From contig JBAWVW010000008.1 in NCBI GenBank assembly GCA_037147055.1, positions 1 through 46,850 of the forward strand: a stretch of 46,850 bases of DNA, written 5' to 3'. This DNA comes from Casp-actino8 sp037147055 (GTDB lineage: Bacteria; Actinomycetota; Acidimicrobiia; Acidimicrobiales; Ilumatobacteraceae). Positions 1 through 7,711 of the stretch are shown here, in pieces (within the stretch, counting starts at the first letter, position 1; each line of letters starts with the position of its first letter). The position numbers and the translations under genes were made by a program. The notes under the pieces are model-generated. The model worked only from the letters and a program-made list of their open reading frames with translations. It searched no databases and had not been told where the DNA came from.

Positions 1-568
1 GTCGATACAGTCCCTGAAAAGTCGTACCGATTCCGCCAGTGACAAAGATCGCCATGGCATACGCACTACCAACGGTTGAGCGCGACCCTTTACTGTCGAT
101 CACGGTGTAGGCCCCAATGAGACTGGCAACGATCAGCGCCGGCCACACATGATTCCAATCAACTTGACCAGAAAGTATGACCAGTCCAGCGACCACGATG
201 ATGATGCCGAGAATCGAAAGTGGCGATAAGCGATCATCGAGAAAAAAGACCCCACCGATCGCGGCGACTAATGCTCCACCACCTCGGGCAATCGGATATG
301 TCACGCTGAAGTCAGCGATCTCGTATGTACGCGCCAAGCGTCCAATGTAGAAGGCGTGCACTGCGCCACTCGCTATCGCCCAACCCCATGCTGCGAGACC
401 GAGATCTCCCTGCAATGTGGCAACGACTGCATAGGGCAGACCGATCAAGCCGCCAGCAACAAAGAGCCCCCACAGCGCCAGCCAGCGATCACCCGACTGC
501 TTGATCTTGAGATTCCATCCAGCATGCAGAACGGCAGCTCCGAGAGCGAGAAGTGTGGCGGCGAGCAA
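1..568 (-). CDS. EamA/DMT-family membrane transporter, 3' end missing
   Basis: The frame is open from a TTG at 568 to the left window edge, so the C-terminal part is absent. The visible 189 residues form about six hydrophobic helices separated by short polar turns. An N-terminal HAGWN motif lies in the first helix, and the segment YPIARGGG sits before the fourth; both are typical of the EamA half of drug/metabolite transporters. The family exports or imports small metabolites across the cytoplasmic membrane; the substrate cannot be read from the sequence. The gene begins 5 bases after the stop of the Dabb gene and is probably co-transcribed with it. No ATG lies near the start of the conserved region, so the TTG is the best available start but is not certain. 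Confidence 0.8.
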   Translation of the reverse strand, partial: MLAATLLALGAAVLHAGWNLKIKQSGDRWLALWGLFVAGGLIGLPYAVVATLQGDLGLAAWGWAIASGAVHAFYIGRLARTYEIADFSVTYPIARGGGALVAAIGGVFFLDDRLSPLSILGIIIVVAGLVILSGQVDWNHVWPALIVASLIGAYTVIDSKGSRSTVGSAYAMAIFVTGGIGTTFQGLYR

Positions 569-573
569 GAGTT

Positions 574-873
574 TTAGATTTCAAACTGAATAGAGGCGCG
601 AGTCTCAACAAATGGAGCAGTGAACTCGGCAATGAATGCTTTGTGATCTGGATGATCGCGATACGCAATGTAGTCATCAATATTGTTGAAGACGGCCGTG
701 ACTGCGAAATCATATGTACCGGGGTTGATGCCTACGTTGGTTCCATATTCATATGTGCGAATCTGCGGAATCTTCGGGCGCAGTTCGCCGAGGGCCTCAA
801 CGGTCCGCTCGATGTGACCTGCAGGGATGTCGGATTTCCAGTTAAACAAAACAACGTGTCGATACATAGCCAT
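574..873 (-). CDS. Dabb (stress-responsive alpha/beta barrel) domain protein
   Basis: This 99-residue protein begins MAMYRHVVLFNWK and has the usual Dabb features: an opening beta strand with HVVLF, a central YDFAVTAVF strand, and a C-terminal region with HPDHKAF. Dabb proteins are small dimeric ferredoxin-like barrels; some act as cyclases or stress proteins, but most have no known substrate. The frame is open further upstream, but the ATG at 873 is preferred because conservation starts there and a TACGGT box lies exactly six bases before it, which suits a leaderless transcript. It is divergent from murI and lies just upstream of the DMT transporter gene. The specific function is unknown. 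Confidence 0.78.
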   Translation of the reverse strand: MAMYRHVVLFNWKSDIPAGHIERTVEALGELRPKIPQIRTYEYGTNVGINPGTYDFAVTAVFNNIDDYIAYRDHPDHKAFIAEFTAPFVETRASIQFEI

Positions 874-879
874 ACATTG

Positions 880-885
880 ACCGTA
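880..885 (-). promoter_or_regulatory. Candidate -10 box for the Dabb gene
   Basis: On the minus strand TACGGT is followed by six bases and then the ATG at 873. This matches TANNNT placed for transcription starting on the start codon. No convincing -35 is seen. Confidence 0.4.
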
Positions 886-927
886 GTCCTGTGACTTGGG
901 TGATCTCTTGTTCGCCACCAAACCGCG

Positions 928-933
928 TAGCGT
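928..933 (+). promoter_or_regulatory. Candidate -10 box for the murI operon
   Basis: TAGCGT ends seven bases before the GTG at 941, the spacing expected for a leaderless mRNA. Its presence is the main reason for choosing that GTG. The divergent Dabb -10 lies about 45 bases away. Confidence 0.4.
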
Positions 934-940
934 AGGGGAT

Positions 941-1822
941 GTGAGTGCAGGCAAAGATCTCGGTCATCAGGTGCCGAGCACCACCGATGGACCCATCGGC
1001 ATGTTTGACTCGGGATTTGGTGGTCTGACCGTAGCCCGCGCCGTGATCGACCTCTTGCCTAGCGAAGACCTCGTTTATATCGGCGATACAGGTCGGTACC
1101 CGTACGGTGATAAGAAGCCTGAAGATGTGCGGGCGTACGCCCGAGAGTTGGCTTGGAGTTTGGTGAAGGATCACCAAGCCAAGGCCATTGTCGTGGCATG
1201 CAATACCGCGGCCGCGGCCTTGCCAGTGCACGAACTTGAAGCCGAACTGGCCGCCGCTGGTGTGATGGTTCCTGTGATCGGAGTCATTGAACCAGGAGCG
1301 CAGTCCCTTGTTCGCGCTACTCGGTCGGGACGCGTGGGAGTGATCGGCACGATGGGGACCATCGGCTCGGGTGCATATGAACGCGCCGTGGCTCGAACTT
1401 CACTCGGCTCAACAGTTCAGTTGGTCAGCGCGGCATGTCCCGGCTTCGTCGAGTTTGTTGAACGCGGGCGAACAACAGGTCCAGATGTCTCCATTTTGGC
1501 GCAACGTTTATTGGCACCGATACTTGAAGCCGATGTTGATGCGTTGCTGCTTGGCTGCACTCACTATCCATATTTGGCGCGAGTGATATCTGATGTCTTA
1601 GGCTCTCATGTGACCTTGGTATCCTCGGCCGATGAAACAGCTTTTGCGTTACGCGAGCAGTTGGGTCAAGCCGCAATGTTGAAGCCGGACACAGGAGCGA
1701 GTGGTCAACATCAGTTCATGTCAAGCGGAGATGTGGCATGGTTTAAAGAACTAGGTACCCGTTTACTGGGTCCCGAATTAACAAATGTCAACATATGGAA
1801 CAGAAAGATAGATGAATCATGA
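941..1822 (+). CDS. murI: Glutamate racemase
   Basis: The 293-residue product interconverts L- and D-glutamate in the cytoplasm, supplying D-glutamate for peptidoglycan stem peptides. The signature PIGMFDSGFGG lies at about residues 18-28, followed by IGDTGRYPYG. Both catalytic cysteines are present, in VACNTAAAA and in LLGCTHYPYL, so the enzyme looks intact. The frame extends to 896, but the GTG at 941 is favoured because a TAGCGT -10 box sits seven bases upstream and the extra N-terminus is not family-like; a GTG at 971 is another possibility. Its stop overlaps the rph start in ATGA, indicating coupled translation. The murI-rph-rdgB order is common in actinobacteria. Confidence 0.95.
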   Translation: MSAGKDLGHQVPSTTDGPIGMFDSGFGGLTVARAVIDLLPSEDLVYIGDTGRYPYGDKKPEDVRAYARELAWSLVKDHQAKAIVVACNTAAAALPVHELEAELAAAGVMVPVIGVIEPGAQSLVRATRSGRVGVIGTMGTIGSGAYERAVARTSLGSTVQLVSAACPGFVEFVERGRTTGPDVSILAQRLLAPILEADVDALLLGCTHYPYLARVISDVLGSHVTLVSSADETAFALREQLGQAAMLKPDTGASGQHQFMSSGDVAWFKELGTRLLGPELTNVNIWNRKIDES

Positions 1823-2586
1823 GCAACCCAGGTACCCGATTTGATGGTCGACATCACGATGAATTCCGTCCGATTACTTTTGAACGCGATTTCACGGAGA
1901 TGTCTGCGGGCAGTGTGTTGGTGTCCTTTGGGCGCACACGCGTGCTGTGCACGGCGAGCATTGATGAAGACGTGCCACGTTGGATGAAAGGCAGCGGTAA
2001 GGGTTGGGTGACGGCCGAATATTCAATGTTGCCAGGCTCATCTCCCGATCGTGTTGATCGCGAAGCAGCCAAAGGAAAGCAGAGCGGACGTACCGTAGAA
2101 ATTCAGCGTCTGATCGGTCGTAGCTTGCGAGCCTCGTGCGATATGGGTCTCCTCGGCGAGCGTCAAGTCGTCGTTGACTGCGATGTCTTGCAAGCCGATG
2201 GAGGAACGCGCACTGCCAGCATTTGTGGTGGTTACTTAGCTTTGCACGATGCCTTAAGTCGCCTCGTGCAAAATGGTGTCATTGGTCAGCATCCCTTGAC
2301 TTCACTGTGCGCTGCGATCAGCGTCGGCATTGTCAACGGAACTCCCGTGATTGACCTGCCGTATGTCGAAGACAGCACCGCTGAGGTTGATATGAATGTC
2401 GTGATGTTGCGTGAAAAGGGCAGCACTCTCAATCGCTTTGTGGAGGTTCAAGGCACGGCCGAAGGGATGGCCTTTAGTCGCAGTGAACTTGACTCGTTAT
2501 TAGGGCTCGCAGAAAATGGATTGACGCAAATCTTTGATCTGCAGGCAGAACTACTGACAGATCAGCCTTCTCGCCGACCCAAGTGA
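1819..2586 (+). CDS. rph: Ribonuclease PH
   Basis: This 255-residue phosphorolytic 3'-5' exoribonuclease trims tRNA 3' ends, releasing nucleoside diphosphates, and assembles as a hexameric ring. The N-terminus has R-x-D-G-R, and the core contains TAEYSMLPGSS, the RTVEIQRLIGRSLRA helix that helps bind substrate, and DCDVLQADGGTRTASI near the active site. Length and motif order match the family. It overlaps murI by 4 bp (ATGA) and its TGA overlaps the GTG of rdgB, so the three genes form a coupled operon. Confidence 0.97.
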   Translation: MSNPGTRFDGRHHDEFRPITFERDFTEMSAGSVLVSFGRTRVLCTASIDEDVPRWMKGSGKGWVTAEYSMLPGSSPDRVDREAAKGKQSGRTVEIQRLIGRSLRASCDMGLLGERQVVVDCDVLQADGGTRTASICGGYLALHDALSRLVQNGVIGQHPLTSLCAAISVGIVNGTPVIDLPYVEDSTAEVDMNVVMLREKGSTLNRFVEVQGTAEGMAFSRSELDSLLGLAENGLTQIFDLQAELLTDQPSRRPK

Positions 2587-3221
2587 TTGATCGTCCAGTG
2601 AATCTGCCAACCCTGGTATGTGCTTCGGCTAACCCGGATAAGGTCTACGAAATTGAGCAATTGTTGCACGGGATTGCTCGTTTATTGCCCCGCCCAGCCG
2701 ATATCGCCGACGTCGAAGAAAATGCTGACACATTGGTGGGTAACGCGCGATTGAAAGCGCAAGCCATTTGTGATGTCACTGCTCAGGCAGCGGTGGCAGA
2801 TGACACCGGTTTGTTCGTTGATGCATTGCCAGGTGAATTGGGGGTTCGCACTGCGCGCTATGCCGCCGATTGGCCAGAGCACGACTCATCACCGTATGCG
2901 ACTAATCGGATGAAGTTATTGCAGGCGCTCGATGATCGCAAGTGTGTATTAATCAAACAACGCAGTGCTTATTTTTTGACTGTCGTGATCGTTTGTTATC
3001 CGGACGGATCTGAAGTGATTGTTGAAGGTCGCTGCGATGGATATATCGCCTTGCGTGAACGCGGAGACCGCGGTTTTGGCTTTGACCCGCTGTTCGTTCC
3101 AGTTCCGGGAATGTTTGCTGGGGATCAACGAACATTTTCTGAGATGAGCGATGAAGAAAAAAACAAACTGTCGCATCGGGGTAAAGCTTTTCGACTATTG
3201 GCCAGCGCATTGCAGGCGTGA
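2583..3221 (+). CDS. rdgB: dITP/XTP pyrophosphatase (RdgB/HAM1 family)
   Basis: The 212-residue protein hydrolyses non-canonical purine nucleoside triphosphates (dITP, XTP) to monophosphates and keeps deaminated bases out of DNA and RNA. ASANPDKVYEIEQLL is the nucleotide-binding N-terminal motif. ADDTGLFVDALPGELGVRTARYA carries the catalytic acidic residues, and GFGFDPLFVP and SHRGKAF are the remaining conserved blocks. The start is GTG inside GTGA, overlapping the rph stop. It ends five bases from the convergently transcribed 3227-4315 gene. Confidence 0.95.
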   Translation: MIDRPVNLPTLVCASANPDKVYEIEQLLHGIARLLPRPADIADVEENADTLVGNARLKAQAICDVTAQAAVADDTGLFVDALPGELGVRTARYAADWPEHDSSPYATNRMKLLQALDDRKCVLIKQRSAYFLTVVIVCYPDGSEVIVEGRCDGYIALRERGDRGFGFDPLFVPVPGMFAGDQRTFSEMSDEEKNKLSHRGKAFRLLASALQA

Positions 3222-3226
3222 TGGCA

Positions 3227-4315
3227 TCACCAACCGCGCAGATCGACTGGCCAACTTTCGATCACTGCTGATGTTGCAGTGAGTCCATTGCTGAGATAGA
3301 TCATGTCGTGCATCGCGATAGTCGGATCTATGTGCGCGGGCTGAACAAAAATGCGATCTCCTATATTGGGCAGTGGTGCATTATCTTTCATCGAGAACGT
3401 GGTGTGTTCGTCGCTGCAGAACCACACACTGGCTCCGTCAATCGTCGGGTTGCCATGGTCCATTCCGAGTGATTTCAATCCGACATCAATGACCGCCCAT
3501 GAGTCACTCACAGAAATCACCGTACCTAGGACATAGAGCGCTTGTTGAAAAGGCAAATCCAGCGCCCCATAGTGCGAATCCATCATTGCGTAACTTCCAG
3601 CCTGAATCTCAGTGATTCGACCGAGTACGGGGTCGGCGGTGTCGTATAGATCGAATGTTCCTGTGCCACCTGCAGAAATGATTGAGCAATCTGGGCCGCT
3701 CACAGAGCGCACCTCATCAAAACAAGTGACCAGTATTTCCATTGCTGAACGAACTTTGGCTTGTTGTTCGGAGCGATCGGCAACTGTCATCAGATGTCCC
3801 TCGTATCCCATCACGCCGCGCACATTGAGTCCGTGAGATACAGCAAAGTGTGCAAGAGCAGCTGCGCCCGCTGGCGCAACGCCACAGCGCGGTAGCCCGA
3901 CATTGATGTCAATCAGTACATCGCGAATCCCCGCTTGTGCTGCCAGCGTGGCGGTGATCTGTGAATCAATAGCCACAGTGATGCGCGCTTGATCAAGTAG
4001 CGATGCCATCCCTGACAAGCGCTGCTGATCCACGGTTTCGTTGGCAAGCAATAAGTCCGAACCGAGGCTGGCGTGCACCATGCCGATCACTTCGCGGGGA
4101 GTGGCACAGGTGAAAGATGTGTGACCCTGAGATGCCAGTCGCTGCGCCAATGTGCTGCACTTGTGGGCCTTGACATGAGGTCGCAGAGTCAAACCTGGCC
4201 GAAAGGCGGACATGATCGCGACATTGGAATCAAATCGTGACTGGTCAAGGACTAATGCCGGTGTCGGTAGATCCTGGATCGTTGATTCGGTACCAGTGAT
4301 CATGTGAAAAGTCAT
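3227..4315 (-). CDS. D-threonine aldolase-like / alanine racemase-fold PLP enzyme
   Basis: This 362-residue protein belongs to the fold-type-III PLP enzymes that include D-threonine aldolase and D-serine dehydratase. The N-terminal barrel begins LPTPALVLD and has the PLP-lysine region LRPHVKAHK. SAGGTGTF is the phosphate-binding segment. Near the C-terminus PAHIDPTIAMHD supplies the metal site as H-x-D. D-threonine aldolases use His and Asp, whereas D-serine dehydratases use His and Cys, so this one leans toward the aldolase side; the true substrate is unproven. The ATG at 4315 is used; an in-frame ATG lies four codons in. It is convergent with rdgB and lies just downstream of tRNA-Leu on the same strand. 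Confidence 0.8.
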   Translation of the reverse strand: MTFHMITGTESTIQDLPTPALVLDQSRFDSNVAIMSAFRPGLTLRPHVKAHKCSTLAQRLASQGHTSFTCATPREVIGMVHASLGSDLLLANETVDQQRLSGMASLLDQARITVAIDSQITATLAAQAGIRDVLIDINVGLPRCGVAPAGAAALAHFAVSHGLNVRGVMGYEGHLMTVADRSEQQAKVRSAMEILVTCFDEVRSVSGPDCSIISAGGTGTFDLYDTADPVLGRITEIQAGSYAMMDSHYGALDLPFQQALYVLGTVISVSDSWAVIDVGLKSLGMDHGNPTIDGASVWFCSDEHTTFSMKDNAPLPNIGDRIFVQPAHIDPTIAMHDMIYLSNGLTATSAVIESWPVDLRGW

Positions 4316-4328
4316 GCTCTAGTTCTAG

Positions 4329-4410
4329 TGCGGGCGGAGGGACTTGAACCCACACTCCTTTCGGAACAGGAACCTAAATCCTGCGCGTCTGCCAGTTTCG
4401 CCACGCCCGC
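4329..4410 (-). tRNA. tRNA-Leu (anticodon TAG)
   Basis: An 82-nt cloverleaf folds on the minus strand. The acceptor pairs GCGGGCG with CGCCCGC (7 bp), the D-stem is GCG/CGC, and the anticodon stem is CAGGA/TCCTG around loop TTTAGGT, giving anticodon TAG for CUN codons. The variable arm is long (TTCC-GAAA-GGA), as class II tRNA-Leu requires, and the T-loop is TTCAAGT. The T-stem GTGGG/CCCTC has one T-T mismatch. The discriminator base is A and no CCA is encoded. Confidence 0.95.
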
Positions 4411-4450
4411 AAAGCCGTGTTAGCGGTAGGAACGCTATCGGCGCAGGGGC

Positions 4451-4456
4451 TAAGGT
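4451..4456 (+). promoter_or_regulatory. Candidate -10 box / alternative Shine-Dalgarno for the EthD gene
   Basis: TAAGGT ends six bases before the ATG at 4463, matching the leaderless -10 pattern seen elsewhere in the window. The contained AAGG is also correctly placed for a weak Shine-Dalgarno, so the two readings cannot be separated from sequence. Confidence 0.3.
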
Positions 4457-4462
4457 TTGCCC

Positions 4463-4753
4463 ATGATCAAAGTCTCCGTGTTTTACCCGTCCAGCGACAC
4501 CAGTACCTTCGACCACGATTACTACCGCACTACTCATGTGCCTTTGTGTGCCAAGGCGTGGAATCCCATGAGTGCGCAGATCGATCGGGGAGTTGATGGT
4601 CCTTATGTGGCCGCCGTGCACTTCGTTTTTGACTCGCTGGGAGCATTTCAGGGGGCGATGGGTTCTCCCTTGACAGGCGAAGTGATGGCCGATGTGGCGA
4701 ATTACACGAATATCACACCTGTGATGCAGGTCGCGGAGATCGTTGAAGGCTAG
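4463..4753 (+). CDS. EthD-family ferredoxin-like protein
   Basis: The 96-residue product opens with IKVSVFYP and continues with FDHDYYRTTHVPL, the hallmark of EthD proteins, whose dimeric alpha/beta barrel resembles Dabb. The His in TTHVPL is a conserved pocket residue. EthD was named from ether-degradation clusters, but most members have no assigned reaction. The ATG at 4463 is chosen over an upstream TTG at 4457. It lies between tRNA-Leu (opposite strand) and the PLP-enzyme pair; 72 bases separate it from the latter, so it may be its own unit. Confidence 0.8.
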   Translation: MIKVSVFYPSSDTSTFDHDYYRTTHVPLCAKAWNPMSAQIDRGVDGPYVAAVHFVFDSLGAFQGAMGSPLTGEVMADVANYTNITPVMQVAEIVEG

Positions 4754-4795
4754 ATAAGTGACAAGTGTCGGGTAAAACCGCACCACGCTCCACCT

Positions 4796-4818
4796 GTTTG
4801 TCGATTTATTTGACAAAC
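4796..4818. promoter_or_regulatory. Inverted repeat upstream of the PLP-enzyme pair
   Basis: GTTTGTC and GACAAAC are perfect 7-bp arms around nine bases. The repeat ends seven bases before the GTG at 4826 and contains TTGACA (4810-4815). It could be an operator or simply promoter sequence. Confidence 0.35.
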
Positions 4819-4825
4819 TGTACAG

Positions 4826-6361
4826 GTGACACAAGTTTCCGTGAGTGAGCAAACCACCCAAGCCCTGGAAAATCAGTTTGGCTTAGCTGATCGGGTAGTG
4901 GACTCTGCTGCCTTATCCAACACGGTCGCCCGTTTTCGCGAACAGGGCATTGTGCTGCCGACATTCGCCCAGTTAGCAGATCCATCTTCAATTGACGCTT
5001 CGATTGTCGGCGATGCCAACCCTCAAGGCCCAGACGCCCGCAACCTCTGGCGGGTGCACTGGTATAACGACCTCGCAGGTCATCGTGTCAGCGTTCCTGA
5101 TCATGTGGTGCTGCCGTCGTCGTTGACGGGTGTTGCCAATCCGATCATTGTCGTTTTTGGTGACCGCTTCCCAATGATCACTGCGCACAAGGTTTTGGCG
5201 GCCTATTCCTGCCTCGCTCCGCGTCTTGTGACGGGTCAGTTTGATCCCACTTATCATCGCGCTATCTGGCCCTCAACTGGTAACTATGCCCGTGGTGGTG
5301 TGGCGATTAGTCGCATCATGGGTTGTCGCGGCGTGGCGATTCTTCCTGCTGGTATGAGCCAAGAACGTTTTGATTGGCTTGACAAATGGTGCGCTAACCC
5401 TGCCGAGGATGTCATCAAGACTGTTGGCACCGAAAGCAATGTCAAAGAAATTTACGACGCTTGTAATGAACTTGATAAAGACCCCGTGAACTTTATTTTT
5501 AATCAGTTCTGCGAGTTCTCCAATCATCTTGGGCATTACGAAGTAACTGGTCGGGCGTTTGGTCATGTCTTTGAAACAGTGCGCGACGAGATGAAAAAAG
5601 CCGGCCGCGATATCACCTTGGCGGCATTCACATCAGCGACAGGTTCGGCGGGCACGATTGCAGCTGGTGATCGCTTAAAAGACGATTACGGTGCGCGCAT
5701 CGTTTCTGTGGAGGCACTGGAATGCCCAACAATGTTGGAGAATGGATTTGGCGAACACAACATTCAGGGAATCGGCGACAAGCACATTCCCCTGATTCAC
5801 AACATCACCAACAGCGATGTTGTCTGTGGCATTAGCGATCGTGCCACCGACGAATTGGATGTGCTGTTTAATACGCCAGCGGGTCGGGCCTATTTGGCAG
5901 AGAAAAAAGGTTTATCACCAGAACTCATTGAGGCTCTCTCACACTTTGGTTTCTCGTCAATTTGCAACACCTTGGCCGCCATCAAGACATCAAAGTTGCT
6001 TAATCTCGGGCCCGATCAAGCAGTTTTGACGGTGGCCACAGATGGTGGCGCATTGTATCCAAGTTCGCGAGTCACGACTTTGCATAAGCGCTTTGACGGA
6101 GAAATGACGGCCGCCGATGCAGCCGAAGTATTTGAGCGGCATTTTGGCGATATCACCACCGATGACATGATTGATCTCACGGCACGTGATCGCAATCGCA
6201 TTTTTAACTTGGGTTATTACACATGGGTTGAACAACAGGGAACTCCTTTCGAATTGTTTGAAGCGCGTCGTGATCAGTCCTTCTGGCGTGGGCTTCGTCG
6301 CTACTTGCCAATCTGGGATGACATGATTACCGATTTCAACGCCCGTGTTGCAAAGGGCTGA
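4826..6361 (+). CDS. Fold-type-II PLP-dependent enzyme (cysteine synthase-like), substrate unknown
   Basis: This 511-residue protein has the layout of the tryptophan synthase beta/cysteine synthase superfamily. Lys122 in MITAHKVLAAY is the expected Schiff-base lysine. STGNYARGG (150-158) replaces the usual SGNTG substrate/phosphate loop. SATGSAGTIAAGD is the glycine-rich loop that holds PLP phosphate. It is longer than cysteine synthases (about 310) and carries an N-terminal extension of about 100 residues and a C-terminal helical tail, so it is not ordinary CysK. It sits nine bases upstream of a second fold-II enzyme, probably in one operon. GTG at 4826 is used; another GTG at 4841 is possible, and neither has a clear ribosome site. 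Confidence 0.75.
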   Translation: MTQVSVSEQTTQALENQFGLADRVVDSAALSNTVARFREQGIVLPTFAQLADPSSIDASIVGDANPQGPDARNLWRVHWYNDLAGHRVSVPDHVVLPSSLTGVANPIIVVFGDRFPMITAHKVLAAYSCLAPRLVTGQFDPTYHRAIWPSTGNYARGGVAISRIMGCRGVAILPAGMSQERFDWLDKWCANPAEDVIKTVGTESNVKEIYDACNELDKDPVNFIFNQFCEFSNHLGHYEVTGRAFGHVFETVRDEMKKAGRDITLAAFTSATGSAGTIAAGDRLKDDYGARIVSVEALECPTMLENGFGEHNIQGIGDKHIPLIHNITNSDVVCGISDRATDELDVLFNTPAGRAYLAEKKGLSPELIEALSHFGFSSICNTLAAIKTSKLLNLGPDQAVLTVATDGGALYPSSRVTTLHKRFDGEMTAADAAEVFERHFGDITTDDMIDLTARDRNRIFNLGYYTWVEQQGTPFELFEARRDQSFWRGLRRYLPIWDDMITDFNARVAKG

Positions 6362-6370
6362 CGTACATCA

Positions 6371-7645
6371 ATGAGCGGTTTGACTTGCGCGACATGCTCA
6401 ATGCATGTGCCAGTTAATATTTTTGCGCCTTGGCGTTGTCCCAATGAAAATGGTGATCGCCATCATGTTTTGTTGATTGACGAAGCGAACAATCTGCTCA
6501 TTGACGACGACCCGAATCCTTTCATCGCTTTTCGCCAAAATATGATCTGGTGGCAGTTTGCTACTGCCAACGAGATGAGGGACGAAAAAGTTGTGCAATT
6601 GGTACGCGAACTTGATCTCGCAATCACTGCCGTGGATGGCACGGGATTTCACTTCACACCATTCACTTGCCAGGAAAAACTCAGTCGTGAACTTGGATTT
6701 ACAGCATTGGGTGGTGTGTGGGTCAAAGACGAGACCCACAATGTGGCAGGTAGTCAAAAGGCGCGACACTTGATGTCGATCTTGTTGCATCTGCTCATTG
6801 CCGAGACGCTTGAAATGACACCATGGTCATCGCCAGCGAGTCGACCCCCACTGGCGATTTCGTCTTGTGGGAACGCGGCTATTGCGGCTGCGACCTTAGC
6901 CGCGGCGGCGAACTGGCCGATCGATGTCTTTATTCCCGAATGGGCCGATGGCATTGTTGTTGACTCGCTAACCAGACTTGGGGCGCGTATTCATCGTTGC
7001 CCTCGCCGAGATGATGATCTGCCTGGCGACCCAACAGTTTTGCGTTTTCGTGAGGCTGTCAATGTGGGAGCGATTCCCTTCAGTGTGCAGGGTCCAGAAA
7101 ATGCGTTGTGCTTGGATGGTGGTCGAACAATTGGTTGGGAAATGGCCGAACAATTGCGTGCCGAAAATCCTCATCGTCTGACTGCGGTCTATGTGCAAGT
7201 AGGTGGGGGAGCCTTCGCTGCATCGTTATCTCGCGGCCTCAGTGAGTCGGGATTTGATGTACCGCTAGTGGCTGTACAAACGGCAGGTTGCGCTCCATTG
7301 GAGCGGGCATGGAAATCGGCTCAAGATGTTGCCGACTGCGCTAGAGATTGGGCGACGCATATGTGGCCGTGGGAAGAGCAGCCGGCATCACTGGCTGACG
7401 GAATTCTTGATGACGAAACCTATGACTGGGTCGCTGACACTCAGCAATTACGTCGCACTAACGGCAGGGTTGTTGTTGCCCGTGAGGAGGATGTTGTCAG
7501 AGCCGCAAGTATCGGGCCGAACCTCACGGCGATTCACTCCAGCGCAACGGGAACGGCTGGTTTAGCAGGACTGCTCAGCGAGCGCGCGGTGATTGGCAAC
7601 AGTGACCGGGTGGCACTTGTGCTTTCTGGAATCAGCCGTTATTGA
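6371..7645 (+). CDS. Threonine synthase/dehydratase-like PLP enzyme with N-terminal Cys cluster
   Basis: The 424-residue product is a second fold-type-II PLP enzyme. Residues 6-23 contain CxxC and a third Cys (TCATC...WRCP), like the zinc-ribbon start of some threonine synthases. VKDETHNVAGSQKARHL contains the predicted PLP lysine at about 130, SSCGNAAIAAATLA is the substrate loop near 165-178, and VQVGGGAFAASL is the phosphate loop. A classical threonine synthase would usually sit with hom or thrB, which are absent here. The partner gene starts nine bases upstream of this one's ATG. Substrate is unassigned; a dehydratase or beta-replacement reaction is equally possible. Confidence 0.7.
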   Translation: MSGLTCATCSMHVPVNIFAPWRCPNENGDRHHVLLIDEANNLLIDDDPNPFIAFRQNMIWWQFATANEMRDEKVVQLVRELDLAITAVDGTGFHFTPFTCQEKLSRELGFTALGGVWVKDETHNVAGSQKARHLMSILLHLLIAETLEMTPWSSPASRPPLAISSCGNAAIAAATLAAAANWPIDVFIPEWADGIVVDSLTRLGARIHRCPRRDDDLPGDPTVLRFREAVNVGAIPFSVQGPENALCLDGGRTIGWEMAEQLRAENPHRLTAVYVQVGGGAFAASLSRGLSESGFDVPLVAVQTAGCAPLERAWKSAQDVADCARDWATHMWPWEEQPASLADGILDDETYDWVADTQQLRRTNGRVVVAREEDVVRAASIGPNLTAIHSSATGTAGLAGLLSERAVIGNSDRVALVLSGISRY

Positions 7646-7699
7646 TTTTGGTGTGACGTTTCGGCTTTCGCCACCCCGTCAAACGGAGCGACCGAGGGC

Positions 7700-7705
7700 T
7701 AGTCT
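7700..7705 (+). promoter_or_regulatory. Candidate -10 box for clpP
   Basis: TAGTCT ends six bases before the ATG at 7712, consistent with a leaderless transcript. GTCAAA at 7678-7683 is a weak -35 candidate 16 bases upstream. No Shine-Dalgarno is present. Confidence 0.4.
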
Positions 7706-7711
7706 TGGCAT

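Noticed and set aside
4325..4861. 178-residue minus-strand frame running through tRNA-Leu and the EthD gene
   Set aside because: A confident tRNA and a recognised EthD gene occupy the same bases.
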